From assembly GCF_001598335.1 (NCBI RefSeq), contig NZ_BCYT01000005.1:186001-250000 (forward strand): a stretch of 64,000 nt of DNA. Direction: 5' to 3'. The position numbers and the translations under genes were made by a program. Below the pieces are notes generated by a model. It was not told the DNA's origin. It searched no databases and saw only the letters and a list, made by a program, of their open reading frames with translations. Positions 43,965 through 51,919 of the stretch are shown here, piece after piece. The DNA is from Sphingobium abikonense NBRC 16140 (GTDB lineage Bacteria; Pseudomonadota; Alphaproteobacteria; Sphingomonadales; Sphingomonadaceae). The number at the start of each line of letters is the position of its first letter. Position 1 is the stretch's first letter.

Positions 43965-45563
43965 ATGCTGAACTTTTCGCGCTGGGCGATCGCCGCGATC
44001 CTCCTGCCGCTCCTGATCGGCGTGCTGTGCGCCGTGCCGAGCTTCTTGCCCGATGCCGCCGTCGCCAGGCTGCCCGGCTTCATGCAGACGCGCGTCAATC
44101 TGGGCCTCGACCTGGCCGGCGGCAGTCATTTGCTGCTCGAAGCTTCGACCCAGGACGTGGCCAGGCAGCGGCTGGTCAATATGGAGGAGCAGGTCCGCAC
44201 CGAATTGCGCCGCGGCGACCCGCGCATCGCGATCGGTGATATTTCCAGCCGCGACGGCAAGTTGAGCTTCATGGTGCGCAATCCGGCCCAGGTCGACGCC
44301 GCGGTCGAGCGCATTCGTCCGCTCACGCAAGGCGCGGGCCTCACCGGGCAGCGCGACTTCAATGTCGAGGTGGTGAACAGCTCAACCATCGTCATCACGC
44401 CGACCGAAGCGGGCATCGACAATGCGGTCAAGAGCGCGATGGAAGTCGCGACCGAAGTGATCCGCAAGCGCATCGACGAAATGGGCACGCGCGAACCCAC
44501 GATTCAGCAGCAGGGCGACAACCGCATCGTCGTTCAGGTGCCGGGCCTGCAAAATCCCAAGGCGCTCAAGGACCTGCTGGGCCAGACCGCAAAGCTCGAA
44601 TTCAAGCTGGTCGACACGACCGCCAATCCCGCCGAAGTCGCCCAGGGCCGCGCGCCGGTGGGCAGCGAAGTCCTGCCCTATCCTGACAATCCGTCCGGCG
44701 TCCCCGTGATCGCGGTCAAGCGGCAGGTGATGGTGTCGGGCGAGGACTTGACCGACGCCACGCAGGGCTATGACCAGAATAACCAGGCGATCGTCAACAT
44801 CCGCTTCAATGGCTCTGGCGGCCGCAAGTTCGGGCAGGTGACGTCGCAGAATGTCAATCGGCCCTTCGCCATCATTCTGGACGGCCGGGTCTTGTCCGCC
44901 CCCAATATCAACGAACCGATCCTGGGCGGCAGCGCGCAGATCAGCGGCAGCTTCACCGTGGAAAGCGCCAACCAGCTGGCGATCGCGCTGCGATCGGGCA
45001 AGCTGCCGGTCGCGCTCACCGTCGTGGAGGAACGTACGGTCGGGCCGGGCCTGGGCGCTGACTCGATCCGCGCCGGCCTCATCGCGTCGGTCATCGCCGT
45101 GGTCGCGGTCGCCGCGTTCATGTTCGTGAGCTATGGACGCTTTGGCGTCTATGCGAACATCGCCGTCACCATCAACGTGCTGGTGATCCTCGGCGTCATG
45201 GGGATTTTGGGCGCGACCTTGACCCTGCCGGGCATCGCCGGCTTCGTGCTGACCATCGGCACCGCGGTCGACGCCAACGTCCTTATCTATGAACGCATTC
45301 GTGAAGAACGCAGGCGCGGCCGCAACGTGGTGCAGGCGATCGAACATGGCTATAAGGAAGCCAGCCGCACCATTTTCGAAGCGAACGTCACCCATGCGAT
45401 CGCGGGCGGCATCATGCTCGCGCTCGGCTCCGGGCCGGTCAAGGGCTTCGCCATTGTGCTGCTGATCGGTATCGCCACCAGCGTGTTCACGGCCGTCACC
45501 TTCACGCGCCTGCTGGCGTCGCGCTGGGTCCGCGCCAAGCGCCCGACCGAAATCACGATCTGA
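43965..45563 (+). CDS. secD: Protein translocase subunit SecD
   Basis: The 532-residue membrane protein has a first membrane segment, a large periplasmic P1 domain (including LGLDLAGGSHLLLEA and TEVIRKRIDEMGTREPTIQQQG) and five C-terminal membrane segments, with GADSIRAG and TVGPGLGADS motifs and VDANVLIYERIREE. It uses the proton gradient to pull proteins through SecYEG. It is separated from secF by a 128-base spacer containing a REP-like inverted repeat. Confidence 0.97.
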   Translation: MLNFSRWAIAAILLPLLIGVLCAVPSFLPDAAVARLPGFMQTRVNLGLDLAGGSHLLLEASTQDVARQRLVNMEEQVRTELRRGDPRIAIGDISSRDGKLSFMVRNPAQVDAAVERIRPLTQGAGLTGQRDFNVEVVNSSTIVITPTEAGIDNAVKSAMEVATEVIRKRIDEMGTREPTIQQQGDNRIVVQVPGLQNPKALKDLLGQTAKLEFKLVDTTANPAEVAQGRAPVGSEVLPYPDNPSGVPVIAVKRQVMVSGEDLTDATQGYDQNNQAIVNIRFNGSGGRKFGQVTSQNVNRPFAIILDGRVLSAPNINEPILGGSAQISGSFTVESANQLAIALRSGKLPVALTVVEERTVGPGLGADSIRAGLIASVIAVVAVAAFMFVSYGRFGVYANIAVTINVLVILGVMGILGATLTLPGIAGFVLTIGTAVDANVLIYERIREERRRGRNVVQAIEHGYKEASRTIFEANVTHAIAGGIMLALGSGPVKGFAIVLLIGIATSVFTAVTFTRLLASRWVRAKRPTEITI

Positions 45564-45581
45564 TGCGCGCGCGCCGCATTT

Positions 45582-45675
45582 CCGTTCGCCCTGAGCTTGT
45601 CGAAGGGCTGTTCTTTCTTCGGAAGGGAACTGGTCTTCAAGAAGGACTGGGCCTCGACAGGTTCAGCCCGAACGG
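45582..45675. repeat. REP-like inverted repeat between secD and secF
   Basis: Bases 45582-45606 and 45652-45675 are imperfect inverted copies. The left arm begins CCGTTCGCCCTGAGC and the right arm, read as its complement, begins CCGTTCGGGCTGAAC; both share TGTCGA. The inner 45 bases hold further short palindromes. The core CTGAGCTTGTCGA matches the element at 2344-2412. It splits an otherwise continuous sec operon. Confidence 0.7.
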
Positions 45676-45691
45676 CATTAGGTTTTAAGCC

Positions 45692-46678
45692 ATGAAATTG
45701 CTCAAGCTTGTCCCGGACAACACCAATATCGGCTTCGTCGCGATGCGGAAATGGGCGTTCGCGCTCACCGCGTTGCTGACGGTGCTGGCGATCGGCGCCG
45801 TGGCCCACAGGGGCCTCAACCTCGGCGTCGATTTCGTCGGTGGCCTGATGATCGAGGCGAAATTCCCGCAAGCGGTCGAAACCGACAAGGTGCGCGCCAC
45901 CATCGGCCGCCTGGGCGTGGGCGAAAGTTCGCTCCAGCAATTTGGCGATCCCAAGACGGTGCAGATCCGCCTGCCCTTGCCTGAACAGGGCGGCGCGGGC
46001 GCGGCCAATGCGGTGGTGGAAAAGACCCGCAACGCGATGACGGCGCAATTCCCCGGCGTCACCTTTTCCCGCTACGATACGGTGTCGGGCAAGGTGTCGG
46101 GCGAGCTGATCCAGAACGGCATATTGGCGGTGGTGCTGGCCGTGGTCGGCATCGCGATCTTTTCCTGGCTGCGCTACGAATGGCAATTCGGCGTCTCGAC
46201 CTTTGTCGCGATCATGCACGACGTGCTGATGACGCTCGGCTTCTTCGCCATCACCCAGCTGGAATTCGACCTCAACATCGTCGCGGCCGTGCTGACGATC
46301 GTGGGCTATTCGATCAACGACAAGATGGTGATCGACGACCGTATTCGCGAAAATATGCGCAAATATCGCAAGATGGACATGAAGGCGCTCATCGACCTGT
46401 CGGTCAATGAGACGCTGCCGCGCACCGTGATGACGTCGCTGACCATCCTGCTGGCGCTGGGGTCGCTGTTGCTGTTTGGCGGTCATGTGCTGCGCGGCTT
46501 CACCGCCGCGATGATGCTGGGCGTGATCGTGGGGACCTATTCGTCCATCTATGTGTCGTCGTCGCTGCTCATCTCGCTCGGCCTCACCCCGCAGGCGTCG
46601 GAGAAAAAAGCGTCCAAGGCTGGCATCGCCGCGCAGGCGGAGCGTGTCGGGCCGCGCGATGACGGGGCGCGACCCTGA
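45692..46678 (+). CDS. secF: Protein translocase subunit SecF
   Basis: The 328-residue protein has six membrane segments, the N-terminal LNLGVDFVGGLMIEAKFP signature and the C-terminal VGYSINDKMVIDDRIRENMRKYRKM, which is typical of SecF. It pairs with SecD. The stop TGA at 46676-46678 overlaps the likely CTG start of the next gene. Confidence 0.97.
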   Translation: MKLLKLVPDNTNIGFVAMRKWAFALTALLTVLAIGAVAHRGLNLGVDFVGGLMIEAKFPQAVETDKVRATIGRLGVGESSLQQFGDPKTVQIRLPLPEQGGAGAANAVVEKTRNAMTAQFPGVTFSRYDTVSGKVSGELIQNGILAVVLAVVGIAIFSWLRYEWQFGVSTFVAIMHDVLMTLGFFAITQLEFDLNIVAAVLTIVGYSINDKMVIDDRIRENMRKYRKMDMKALIDLSVNETLPRTVMTSLTILLALGSLLLFGGHVLRGFTAAMMLGVIVGTYSSIYVSSSLLISLGLTPQASEKKASKAGIAAQAERVGPRDDGARP

Positions 46679-47067
46679 CCGATTCGGGCATCAGGCTGCG
46701 CCGCGACGACAGCGGACAGGGGCCGATCGTCACCGGCTTTCAGGGGCGCGGCTTTCGCGTGCGCGATGATGTGTTTCCCGACGGTCTGTTTCTGAGCCCG
46801 CTGCGCGCCATGGCCTGGACCGATGCGCCGTTGGTCGACGCGCTGGACGTCGCGCAATTTGGCGATCTGTTCGCCCTCGATCCCGCGCCCGAATTTCTGC
46901 TGCTCGGCACTGGCGCGGGCCTGCGACAGCCGCCCCGGCCCTTCGTGCGCGCGCTGGAAGCACGGGGCATCGGCGTCGAGGCGATGGACAGCCGCGCCGC
47001 CGCGCGCGCCTGGGGCGTCCTGCGCGCCGAGGAACGCTGGATCGTCGCCGCTTTGCTGCCGCTCTGA
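46675..47067 (+). CDS. Mth938-domain protein, probable CTG start
   Basis: The frame codes for an Mth938/DUF498-like protein: TGFQGRGFRVRDDVFPDGLFLSPLRAMAWTD, FLLLGTGAGLRQPP, RGIGVEAMDSRAAARAWGVLRAEERWIVAALLPL. The first in-frame GTG (46759) cuts off the conserved N-terminal strand IVTGFQGRGFRV, and no ATG, GTG or TTG lies upstream before the in-frame TGA at 46660-46662. A CTG at 46675 overlaps the secF stop as CTGA and gives 130 residues, the family's normal length. Members include NDUFAF3-like complex I assembly factors. Start confidence is moderate. Confidence 0.7.
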   Translation: MTDSGIRLRRDDSGQGPIVTGFQGRGFRVRDDVFPDGLFLSPLRAMAWTDAPLVDALDVAQFGDLFALDPAPEFLLLGTGAGLRQPPRPFVRALEARGIGVEAMDSRAAARAWGVLRAEERWIVAALLPL

Positions 47068-47077
47068 TCGTCTGCCG

Positions 47078-47482
47078 CTAGACCAGCCCTAACCGCGTCA
47101 GTTCGCCGAGCATAGCGGGCGGCATCGCCTCCAGATCATCCGCTTCGCCACTGCCCAGGTCCGGCGGCGCATCCTTGTCCTCCAGATAGCGCCAGCCCTG
47201 ATGCGCCCGCTTGGGGCTGGTGCGCACGGGGATGAGCCGGGGGGCCAGCCGCACCCAATATCGCCCCTGGCCCGTTTCCTCGAAACCCAGCAGCGGGCTG
47301 CGGCCGATGATGGTGTGGGCGTGAATCCAGTACAGCGATCCGCCCACCATCTCCTCGACGCGCTTGGGCAGATAGCGGGTGGTGATCCGCGCCTCGCCCG
47401 ATCCGGCCTGGCTTTCCAGCCAGGCGCGCAGCGACGCGGGGCCTTCGCTGCGGAAGGCGATCTTGGTCATATGCAGTGGCAT
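47078..47482 (-). CDS. DUF1489 family protein
   Basis: The 134-residue protein matches DUF1489: MTKIAFRSEGPASLRAWLESQAG, TRYLPKRVEEMVGGSLYWIHAHTIIGRSPLLGFEE and RYWVRLAPRLIPVRTSPKRAHQGWRYLE. The family is largely alphaproteobacterial and of unknown function. It lies 24 bases after mgtE on the same strand. Confidence 0.88.
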   Translation of the reverse strand: MPLHMTKIAFRSEGPASLRAWLESQAGSGEARITTRYLPKRVEEMVGGSLYWIHAHTIIGRSPLLGFEETGQGRYWVRLAPRLIPVRTSPKRAHQGWRYLEDKDAPPDLGSGEADDLEAMPPAMLGELTRLGLV

Positions 47483-47506
47483 TACGGCCTTACATGGGCG
47501 CTCGGA

Positions 47507-48946
47507 TCAGCCGGTCAATCCCGCCGCGGTCGCCAACCCCAGGAAAGCGAAGAACCCCATCGAATCCGTGATCATCGTCACGAAGATGGAGGATGCCACC
47601 GCCGGGTCCAGGTTCATCCGGTCAAAGGCCAGCGGGACCGATGCGCCGGCCAGGCCCGCCGTGATGATGTTCGTGACCATGGCGGCCGCGATGACGCCGC
47701 CCAGCGCCATATTCTGGAACACCAGCGAGACGCCGATCCCCAGCACGATGGCGACGGTCGCGCCATTGAGCACCGCGACGCGGATTTCCCGCAAGATGGT
47801 GCGCCGGGCGTTGGACCCGGTAATCTGGTTGGTAGCGAGCGCGCGCACGGTGACGGCCATCGTCTGGCTGCCGGCATTGCCGCCCACTCCCGCGACGATC
47901 GGCATCAGCGTCGCCAGCGCGACCATCTGCTGGATCGTCCCTTCGAAAATGCCGATGATGGTGGATGCGACCAGGGCCGTCAGCAAATTTGTGAGCAGCC
48001 AGCGGACTCGTGCGCGATAGCTGTCGAGCACCGGTTCGTTGATGTCGCCTTCGCCCGCGCCCGACAGGCGCAATATATCCTCGCCCGCTTCCTGGCTGAT
48101 GATGTGGACGATATCGTCCACCGTGATCATGCCCACCAGCCGGCCCGACCCGTCGACGACGGCGGCCGAGATCAGCGCATATTTCTGGAAGCGCAGCGCC
48201 ACTTCCTCCTGATCCATGTCGACCGGAATCAGCGTCTGCTCGCGCTTCATGAGGTCGCTCATGGGCACGCCGCGCGGGCAGGTCAGGATCCAGCTGAGCT
48301 GGCAGGTGCCGATCGGCCGATGGCCTTCATCGACGACGAAGATCTCCCAGAAATCCCGCGTCAAATCGCCGCTGTCGCGCAGATAGTCGATCACCTGGCC
48401 GACCGTCATATGCTCGGGCACCGCGACCAGGTCGCGCTGCATCAGGCGGCCGGCGGATTCCTCCGGGTGCGCCAGCGCGCTTTCGATCGCGGCGCGATCT
48501 TCCGGCTCCATCGCCTCCAGCACGGCCTGCTGGTCGGCTTCCTCCAGATCCTCGATGATCGCGACCGCGTCGTCGGTATCCAGTTCGGACGCGAATTCCG
48601 CAACCTGTTCGGGCGCCAGTGCGCCGATCAGGTCGTCGCGCACATAGTCATTGAGTTCGGAGAGGACTTCCGCGCCGACCAGGTCGCCCAGCGCCGCGGC
48701 AATATCGGCGCGCCGTTCGGACGGGGCCAGTTCCAGCAGGTCGGCAATGTCGGCCGGGTGCAGCGGCGACACCAGGTCGCGCGCCTTTTCGCTGTCGCCA
48801 TCCTCGACCGCGTCCAGCACGGCCGTCAGATATTCGGGCTTCAGCCGGTCATCCTCATCGTGGCTGGCCTCCGCCGCCTCGATCACCGGATCTTCGAAAT
48901 CATCCCCATGCACCAGGGGTTCGGCCATATCGCCGCGCTCGCTCAT
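47507..48946 (-). CDS. mgtE: Magnesium transporter MgtE
   Basis: The 479-residue protein has the MgtE N domain (LKPEYLTAVLDAVEDGDSEKARDLVSPLHPADIADLLELAP), a CBS pair (ending ITVDDIVHII) and five membrane segments with GVGGNAGSQTMAVTVRALA, the Mg-pore signature. It imports Mg2+ through the inner membrane and is gated by the cytosolic N/CBS domains. The ATG at 48946 follows GGGGCGCC. Confidence 0.95.
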   Translation of the reverse strand: MSERGDMAEPLVHGDDFEDPVIEAAEASHDEDDRLKPEYLTAVLDAVEDGDSEKARDLVSPLHPADIADLLELAPSERRADIAAALGDLVGAEVLSELNDYVRDDLIGALAPEQVAEFASELDTDDAVAIIEDLEEADQQAVLEAMEPEDRAAIESALAHPEESAGRLMQRDLVAVPEHMTVGQVIDYLRDSGDLTRDFWEIFVVDEGHRPIGTCQLSWILTCPRGVPMSDLMKREQTLIPVDMDQEEVALRFQKYALISAAVVDGSGRLVGMITVDDIVHIISQEAGEDILRLSGAGEGDINEPVLDSYRARVRWLLTNLLTALVASTIIGIFEGTIQQMVALATLMPIVAGVGGNAGSQTMAVTVRALATNQITGSNARRTILREIRVAVLNGATVAIVLGIGVSLVFQNMALGGVIAAAMVTNIITAGLAGASVPLAFDRMNLDPAVASSIFVTMITDSMGFFAFLGLATAAGLTG

Positions 48947-49092
48947 GGCGCCCCCTACTGTCCGGTTCCTGTAACATATCGTCGCTTTCGCCCATGCCCA
49001 CCGGAAATGCAATAAGGAGACAGCGCTTCCATCCCGGTCTTTAGCCTTTATATGGGCTCCATCCCCACGTCCCCGGCAAGAGAGGATTTTTC

Positions 49093-49548
49093 ATGGCCGA
49101 CGATACGCTTACCCTCACCCTCGACAGCGGCGGCGATGTCGTCATCAAGCTGCGCCCCGACCTTGCGCCCGGCCATGTCGCGCGCATCGTGGAAAATACC
49201 AAGGAAGGCTTTTACGACGGCGTCGTCTTCCACCGGGTCATCCCCGGTTTCATGGCGCAGGGCGGCGATCCGACCGGCACGGGCATGGGCGGCCATCCCG
49301 ACAAGCCCGACCTCAAGGCTGAATTCAGCCGTCAGCCGCATGTGCGCGGCGTCTGCTCTATGGCGCGCGCGTCCAATCCCAACAGCGCCAACAGCCAGTT
49401 CTTCATCTGCTTTGACGATGCCACCTTCCTCGACGGGCAATATACCGTCTGGGGCGAAGTGACGTCGGGCATGGAGCATGTCGACGCGCTGCCCAAGGGC
49501 GAGCCGCCGCGCACGCCGGGCAAGATCGTCAAGGCGACCGTGGCCTGA
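49093..49548 (+). CDS. Cyclophilin-type peptidyl-prolyl cis-trans isomerase
   Basis: The 151-residue protein is a single cyclophilin domain without signal peptide. It contains FHRVIPGFMAQGGDPTGTG, the active-site arginine region, SMARASNPNSANSQFFICFDD and YTVWGEVTSGMEHVD. It is a cytoplasmic folding catalyst similar to PpiB. Confidence 0.94.
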   Translation: MADDTLTLTLDSGGDVVIKLRPDLAPGHVARIVENTKEGFYDGVVFHRVIPGFMAQGGDPTGTGMGGHPDKPDLKAEFSRQPHVRGVCSMARASNPNSANSQFFICFDDATFLDGQYTVWGEVTSGMEHVDALPKGEPPRTPGKIVKATVA

Positions 49549-49556
49549 TTGTTGAT

Positions 49557-49590
49557 GGGGGCGATGGCGGGTCATCCCGGCCATCGCCCC
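49557..49590. terminator. Terminator hairpin between cyclophilin and lipoprotein genes
   Basis: GGGGCGATGGC (49558-49568) pairs perfectly with GCCATCGCCCC (49580-49590), with further pairing in the loop. It sits between convergent stop codons and can serve both strands. Confidence 0.7.
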
Positions 49591-49597
49591 GCCACCG

Positions 49598-50290
49598 TCA
49601 TTTCTGTTCTGCCTGCTTCCTGCGCGCCATGCCATCGGTGATGGAAATCGGCGCGCTCGCGCTGGACGCAACTTCCGCCTCCTCCGGGACATAGGCGCCG
49701 ATCGACTGGATATGCCAGCGGCGCTGCTCTTCCGTAGATCCCGGCACATCATTGACGCGGCGCAGCGTCACCTGCCGCAACGCATACCAAGGCTTTCCGT
49801 TGGCGGCGATGCGGCCATAGACCTGCACCGGCACTGTCACATAAAGCGAACCGGCCGCCCCTTCGGGTTCCGATGGCGCACCGACATTGGCATGGATTTC
49901 GCTGAAACCCCGGAATCGCGCGGCAAAATGCGCGTCATCCTGCGCGCCGATCGCGGTCGCCGGATTCCACATATCCTGTGCGTCCTCGAAACGCTTTTCC
50001 TCCAGCAGGCCGTAATAGCCCTGCACCACCTGCGCCGCGCCCTGCGCGCTGTCCGGGTCGATCGACCCCTCCTCGATCGGTGCAGGGTCGACCGGCAGGC
50101 CGCCCGGCGTCCCCGGTTCGGGCGGTGCGAGCGGCTCCATCAGCGCCATCGCTTCGGCCCGTACATTATTTTCCACCTGCGCCTGGTTTGCGCCATTGGC
50201 CAGATTGTCGATTGCGCTCTCCTCCCGCCCATCGCAGGCTGCGACGAGCAGGAGGGTGGCCAGCGCGCTTGTCCTGATCGCTCCCCGCAT
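49598..50290 (-). CDS. Lipoprotein of unknown function (A)
   Basis: The 230-residue protein has a lipoprotein signal with lipobox VAAC (Cys19). A proline-rich stretch PLAPPEPGTPGGLPVDPAP is followed by a domain with AAQVVQGYYGLLEEKRFEDAQDMW, VTVPVQVYGRIAANGKPWYALRQVTLRRV and WHIQSIGAYVPEE, reminiscent of NTF2/ketosteroid-like folds. I do not recognise a named family. Its start overlaps the previous gene's stop by one base (TGATG), suggesting coupling. Confidence 0.78.
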   Translation of the reverse strand: MRGAIRTSALATLLLVAACDGREESAIDNLANGANQAQVENNVRAEAMALMEPLAPPEPGTPGGLPVDPAPIEEGSIDPDSAQGAAQVVQGYYGLLEEKRFEDAQDMWNPATAIGAQDDAHFAARFRGFSEIHANVGAPSEPEGAAGSLYVTVPVQVYGRIAANGKPWYALRQVTLRRVNDVPGSTEEQRRWHIQSIGAYVPEEAEVASSASAPISITDGMARRKQAEQK

Positions 50291-50958
50291 CAGTTCGGGC
50301 GGACCCGATTTGCCGGCTCACGACCACCGCCCGACCGCATTGGTCGCGACATGCGTGATCCTGGCGAGGGTCGTGCGCTCATGCTGCGCTGAGGGCGGGG
50401 CTGACTTGCCTGGGGGCGGGGCTGGGGCGATGGGCGGACCGCATTCGCGCCATCGCGTCCGCGCCCGCCATTCCAACGTCCACGTCCGTCCCCGCGGCCG
50501 TCATTACCGCCAGGGCGCGGTCGGACATAATTGCCCGGCCGGCCATCGCGATCGGGGCGGCCATCACGGTCGGGTCGCTGCCAGTTGCCGGGCCGACCAT
50601 CGCGATCGCCACGCCATCCGGGTCGACCGTCGCGATCCCTGTCTCGCCACCGGTCATCGCGCCGGTCATTCCGCCGCGCCTGCCAATAGCGCCGCTGGCT
50701 GTCGGTCCAGCGGTGCCGCCGTCCGCCGCGGTCATAGACATAATATCCGGTGCCCGGATAATAGAAGTCATTATACCAGCCATAGCCGCCGCCATAATAG
50801 CCGGGGCTGTAATAGGGGTCATAATAGCCCCCGCCATAATAGCCGGTGCCGACGCCCACTCCGCCATAGCCATAGCCATCGTCATAGGCGCATCCGCCCA
50901 ATGTCATCGCGCCAATCAAGCCGAGGGCGGCCAGAAACCTTCGTGCAGGTCCAGTCAT
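50290..50958 (-). CDS. Gly/Tyr- and Arg/Asp/Gly-repeat lipoprotein (B)
   Basis: The 222-residue protein has a lipobox LGGC after a short signal (FLAALGLIGAMTLGGC). The mature N-half is very rich in glycine and tyrosine (GYGYGGVGVGTGYYGGGYYDPYY...), and the C-half carries four DRDGRP units. The low-complexity, very basic tail suggests surface or peptidoglycan interaction. I know similar proteins in sphingomonads only as unknown function. The ATG at 50958 follows AAGGAGA. It is translationally coupled to the following lipoprotein gene. Confidence 0.72.
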   Translation of the reverse strand: MTGPARRFLAALGLIGAMTLGGCAYDDGYGYGGVGVGTGYYGGGYYDPYYSPGYYGGGYGWYNDFYYPGTGYYVYDRGGRRHRWTDSQRRYWQARRNDRRDDRWRDRDRDGRPGWRGDRDGRPGNWQRPDRDGRPDRDGRPGNYVRPRPGGNDGRGDGRGRWNGGRGRDGANAVRPSPQPRPQASQPRPQRSMSARPSPGSRMSRPMRSGGGREPANRVRPN

Positions 50959-51273
50959 CGCCTGTCTCCTTATCTTCTTGCTGACAGGGGTAACGCGTGG
51001 AGTTTGAATTGGTTGTGAATGACCGTTCTGCCGCACGAATTTGATTTATCCGCCGTTCAGAAATCTTCCGCCTCGTTCATGTGCACGACAGAAACCGTGT
51101 TGTCGGTGCCACAATCTGGCAGTTTTCCGCCTTTTCGTCATTCCGCCGGGAAACCTTCCCGCCATCATGGTCATTATGATCCCTGCCGCTCCGGTCGCTT
51201 GAAGCACCCAGGAAGCGGCCCGGCGGGTCCAAACCGCCGCAAGCATCCAACAACAGATCAAAGGGTCACACCC
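50959..51273. other. Divergent intergenic region without a gene
   Basis: These 315 bases separate the lipoprotein gene pair (leftward) from an outer-membrane-protein gene (rightward). I see no convincing ORF. Small palindromes occur: GGGAA/TTCCC (51148-51160) and ATCAT/ATGAT (51164-51180). An AAGGG ribosome site precedes the ATG at 51274. Both promoters should lie here, but no clear -35/-10 pair could be fixed. Confidence 0.5.
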
Positions 51274-51840
51274 ATGAAGACACTGCTTATTTCGGCAGCC
51301 GCTGCCGCGTCCCTGATCCCCGCCGCCGCTATGGCCCAGAGCGGCCAGGCCGACGACGCAGGCGCCACCCGCCGCCTGGAACCTTATGTCGGCGTGATGG
51401 GCGGCGTGCATAATTTCGACAGCGAAACCGGCAAGGAAGGCATCCCGCCCGTCGGTTACAAGGGCCGCATGGTCGAAGGCGTCGCTGGCGTGAACTACAA
51501 TGTCGCAGGACCGCTTGTGGTCGGCGTCGAAGGCACGGCTTCCAAGGGCGTCTCCGGCGACATTGATTGGGAATATGGCGTGGCTGGCCGCGCCGGGGTC
51601 AAGGCGGGCAAGGACAGCCTGATCTTCGGCAAGGTCGGGTATAAGTGGGTCAATTTTGACGCGCTCGGCCCGGACAGCCCGGACTTCCACGGCACCACCT
51701 ATGGCGCCGGCGTCGAACTGTCGCCCGCGGACATGGGCGGATCGGCCCAGAGCAGCAACATCCGTCTGCGCGTTCAGGCCGACACGCTCGGCAATTTCCG
51801 CTCGATCCGTCCGATGGCGGGTGTCGTCGCGAAGTTCTGA
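51274..51840 (+). CDS. Outer-membrane beta-barrel protein, opacity-like
   Basis: The 188-residue protein has a signal peptide ending AAAMAQ and an outer-membrane beta-barrel pattern of alternating hydrophobic strands: LEPYVGVMGGVHNF, GRMVEGVAGVNYNV, WEYGVAGRAGVK, GKVGYKWVNF, ending VVAKF with the terminal phenylalanine. It resembles opacity or Omp25-like small porins of sphingomonads. No specific function can be given. Confidence 0.82.
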   Translation: MKTLLISAAAAASLIPAAAMAQSGQADDAGATRRLEPYVGVMGGVHNFDSETGKEGIPPVGYKGRMVEGVAGVNYNVAGPLVVGVEGTASKGVSGDIDWEYGVAGRAGVKAGKDSLIFGKVGYKWVNFDALGPDSPDFHGTTYGAGVELSPADMGGSAQSSNIRLRVQADTLGNFRSIRPMAGVVAKF

Positions 51841-51869
51841 CGCGTTTTGACTGAGCTTCAGTGCTCGAG

Positions 51870-51904
51870 CGGGCGGGGTGGACCAGGGTCTGCCCCGCCC
51901 GTTT
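51870..51904. terminator. Bidirectional terminator between outer-membrane protein and arsB
   Basis: CGGGCGGGG (51870-51878) and CCCCGCCCG (51893-51901) pair perfectly around a 14-base loop and are followed by TTT. It lies between the convergent stops at 51840 and 51920. Confidence 0.7.
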
Positions 51905-51919
51905 ACGTGAATGGCGGCA

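Noticed and set aside
46759-47067. Mth938-domain gene starting at GTG 46759
   Set aside because: It would drop the conserved IVTGFQGRGFRV strand; a start overlapping the secF stop gives the normal length.
47201-49015. Open frame of about 600 codons opposite mgtE
   Set aside because: MgtE on the other strand is unambiguous; this is a shadow frame.
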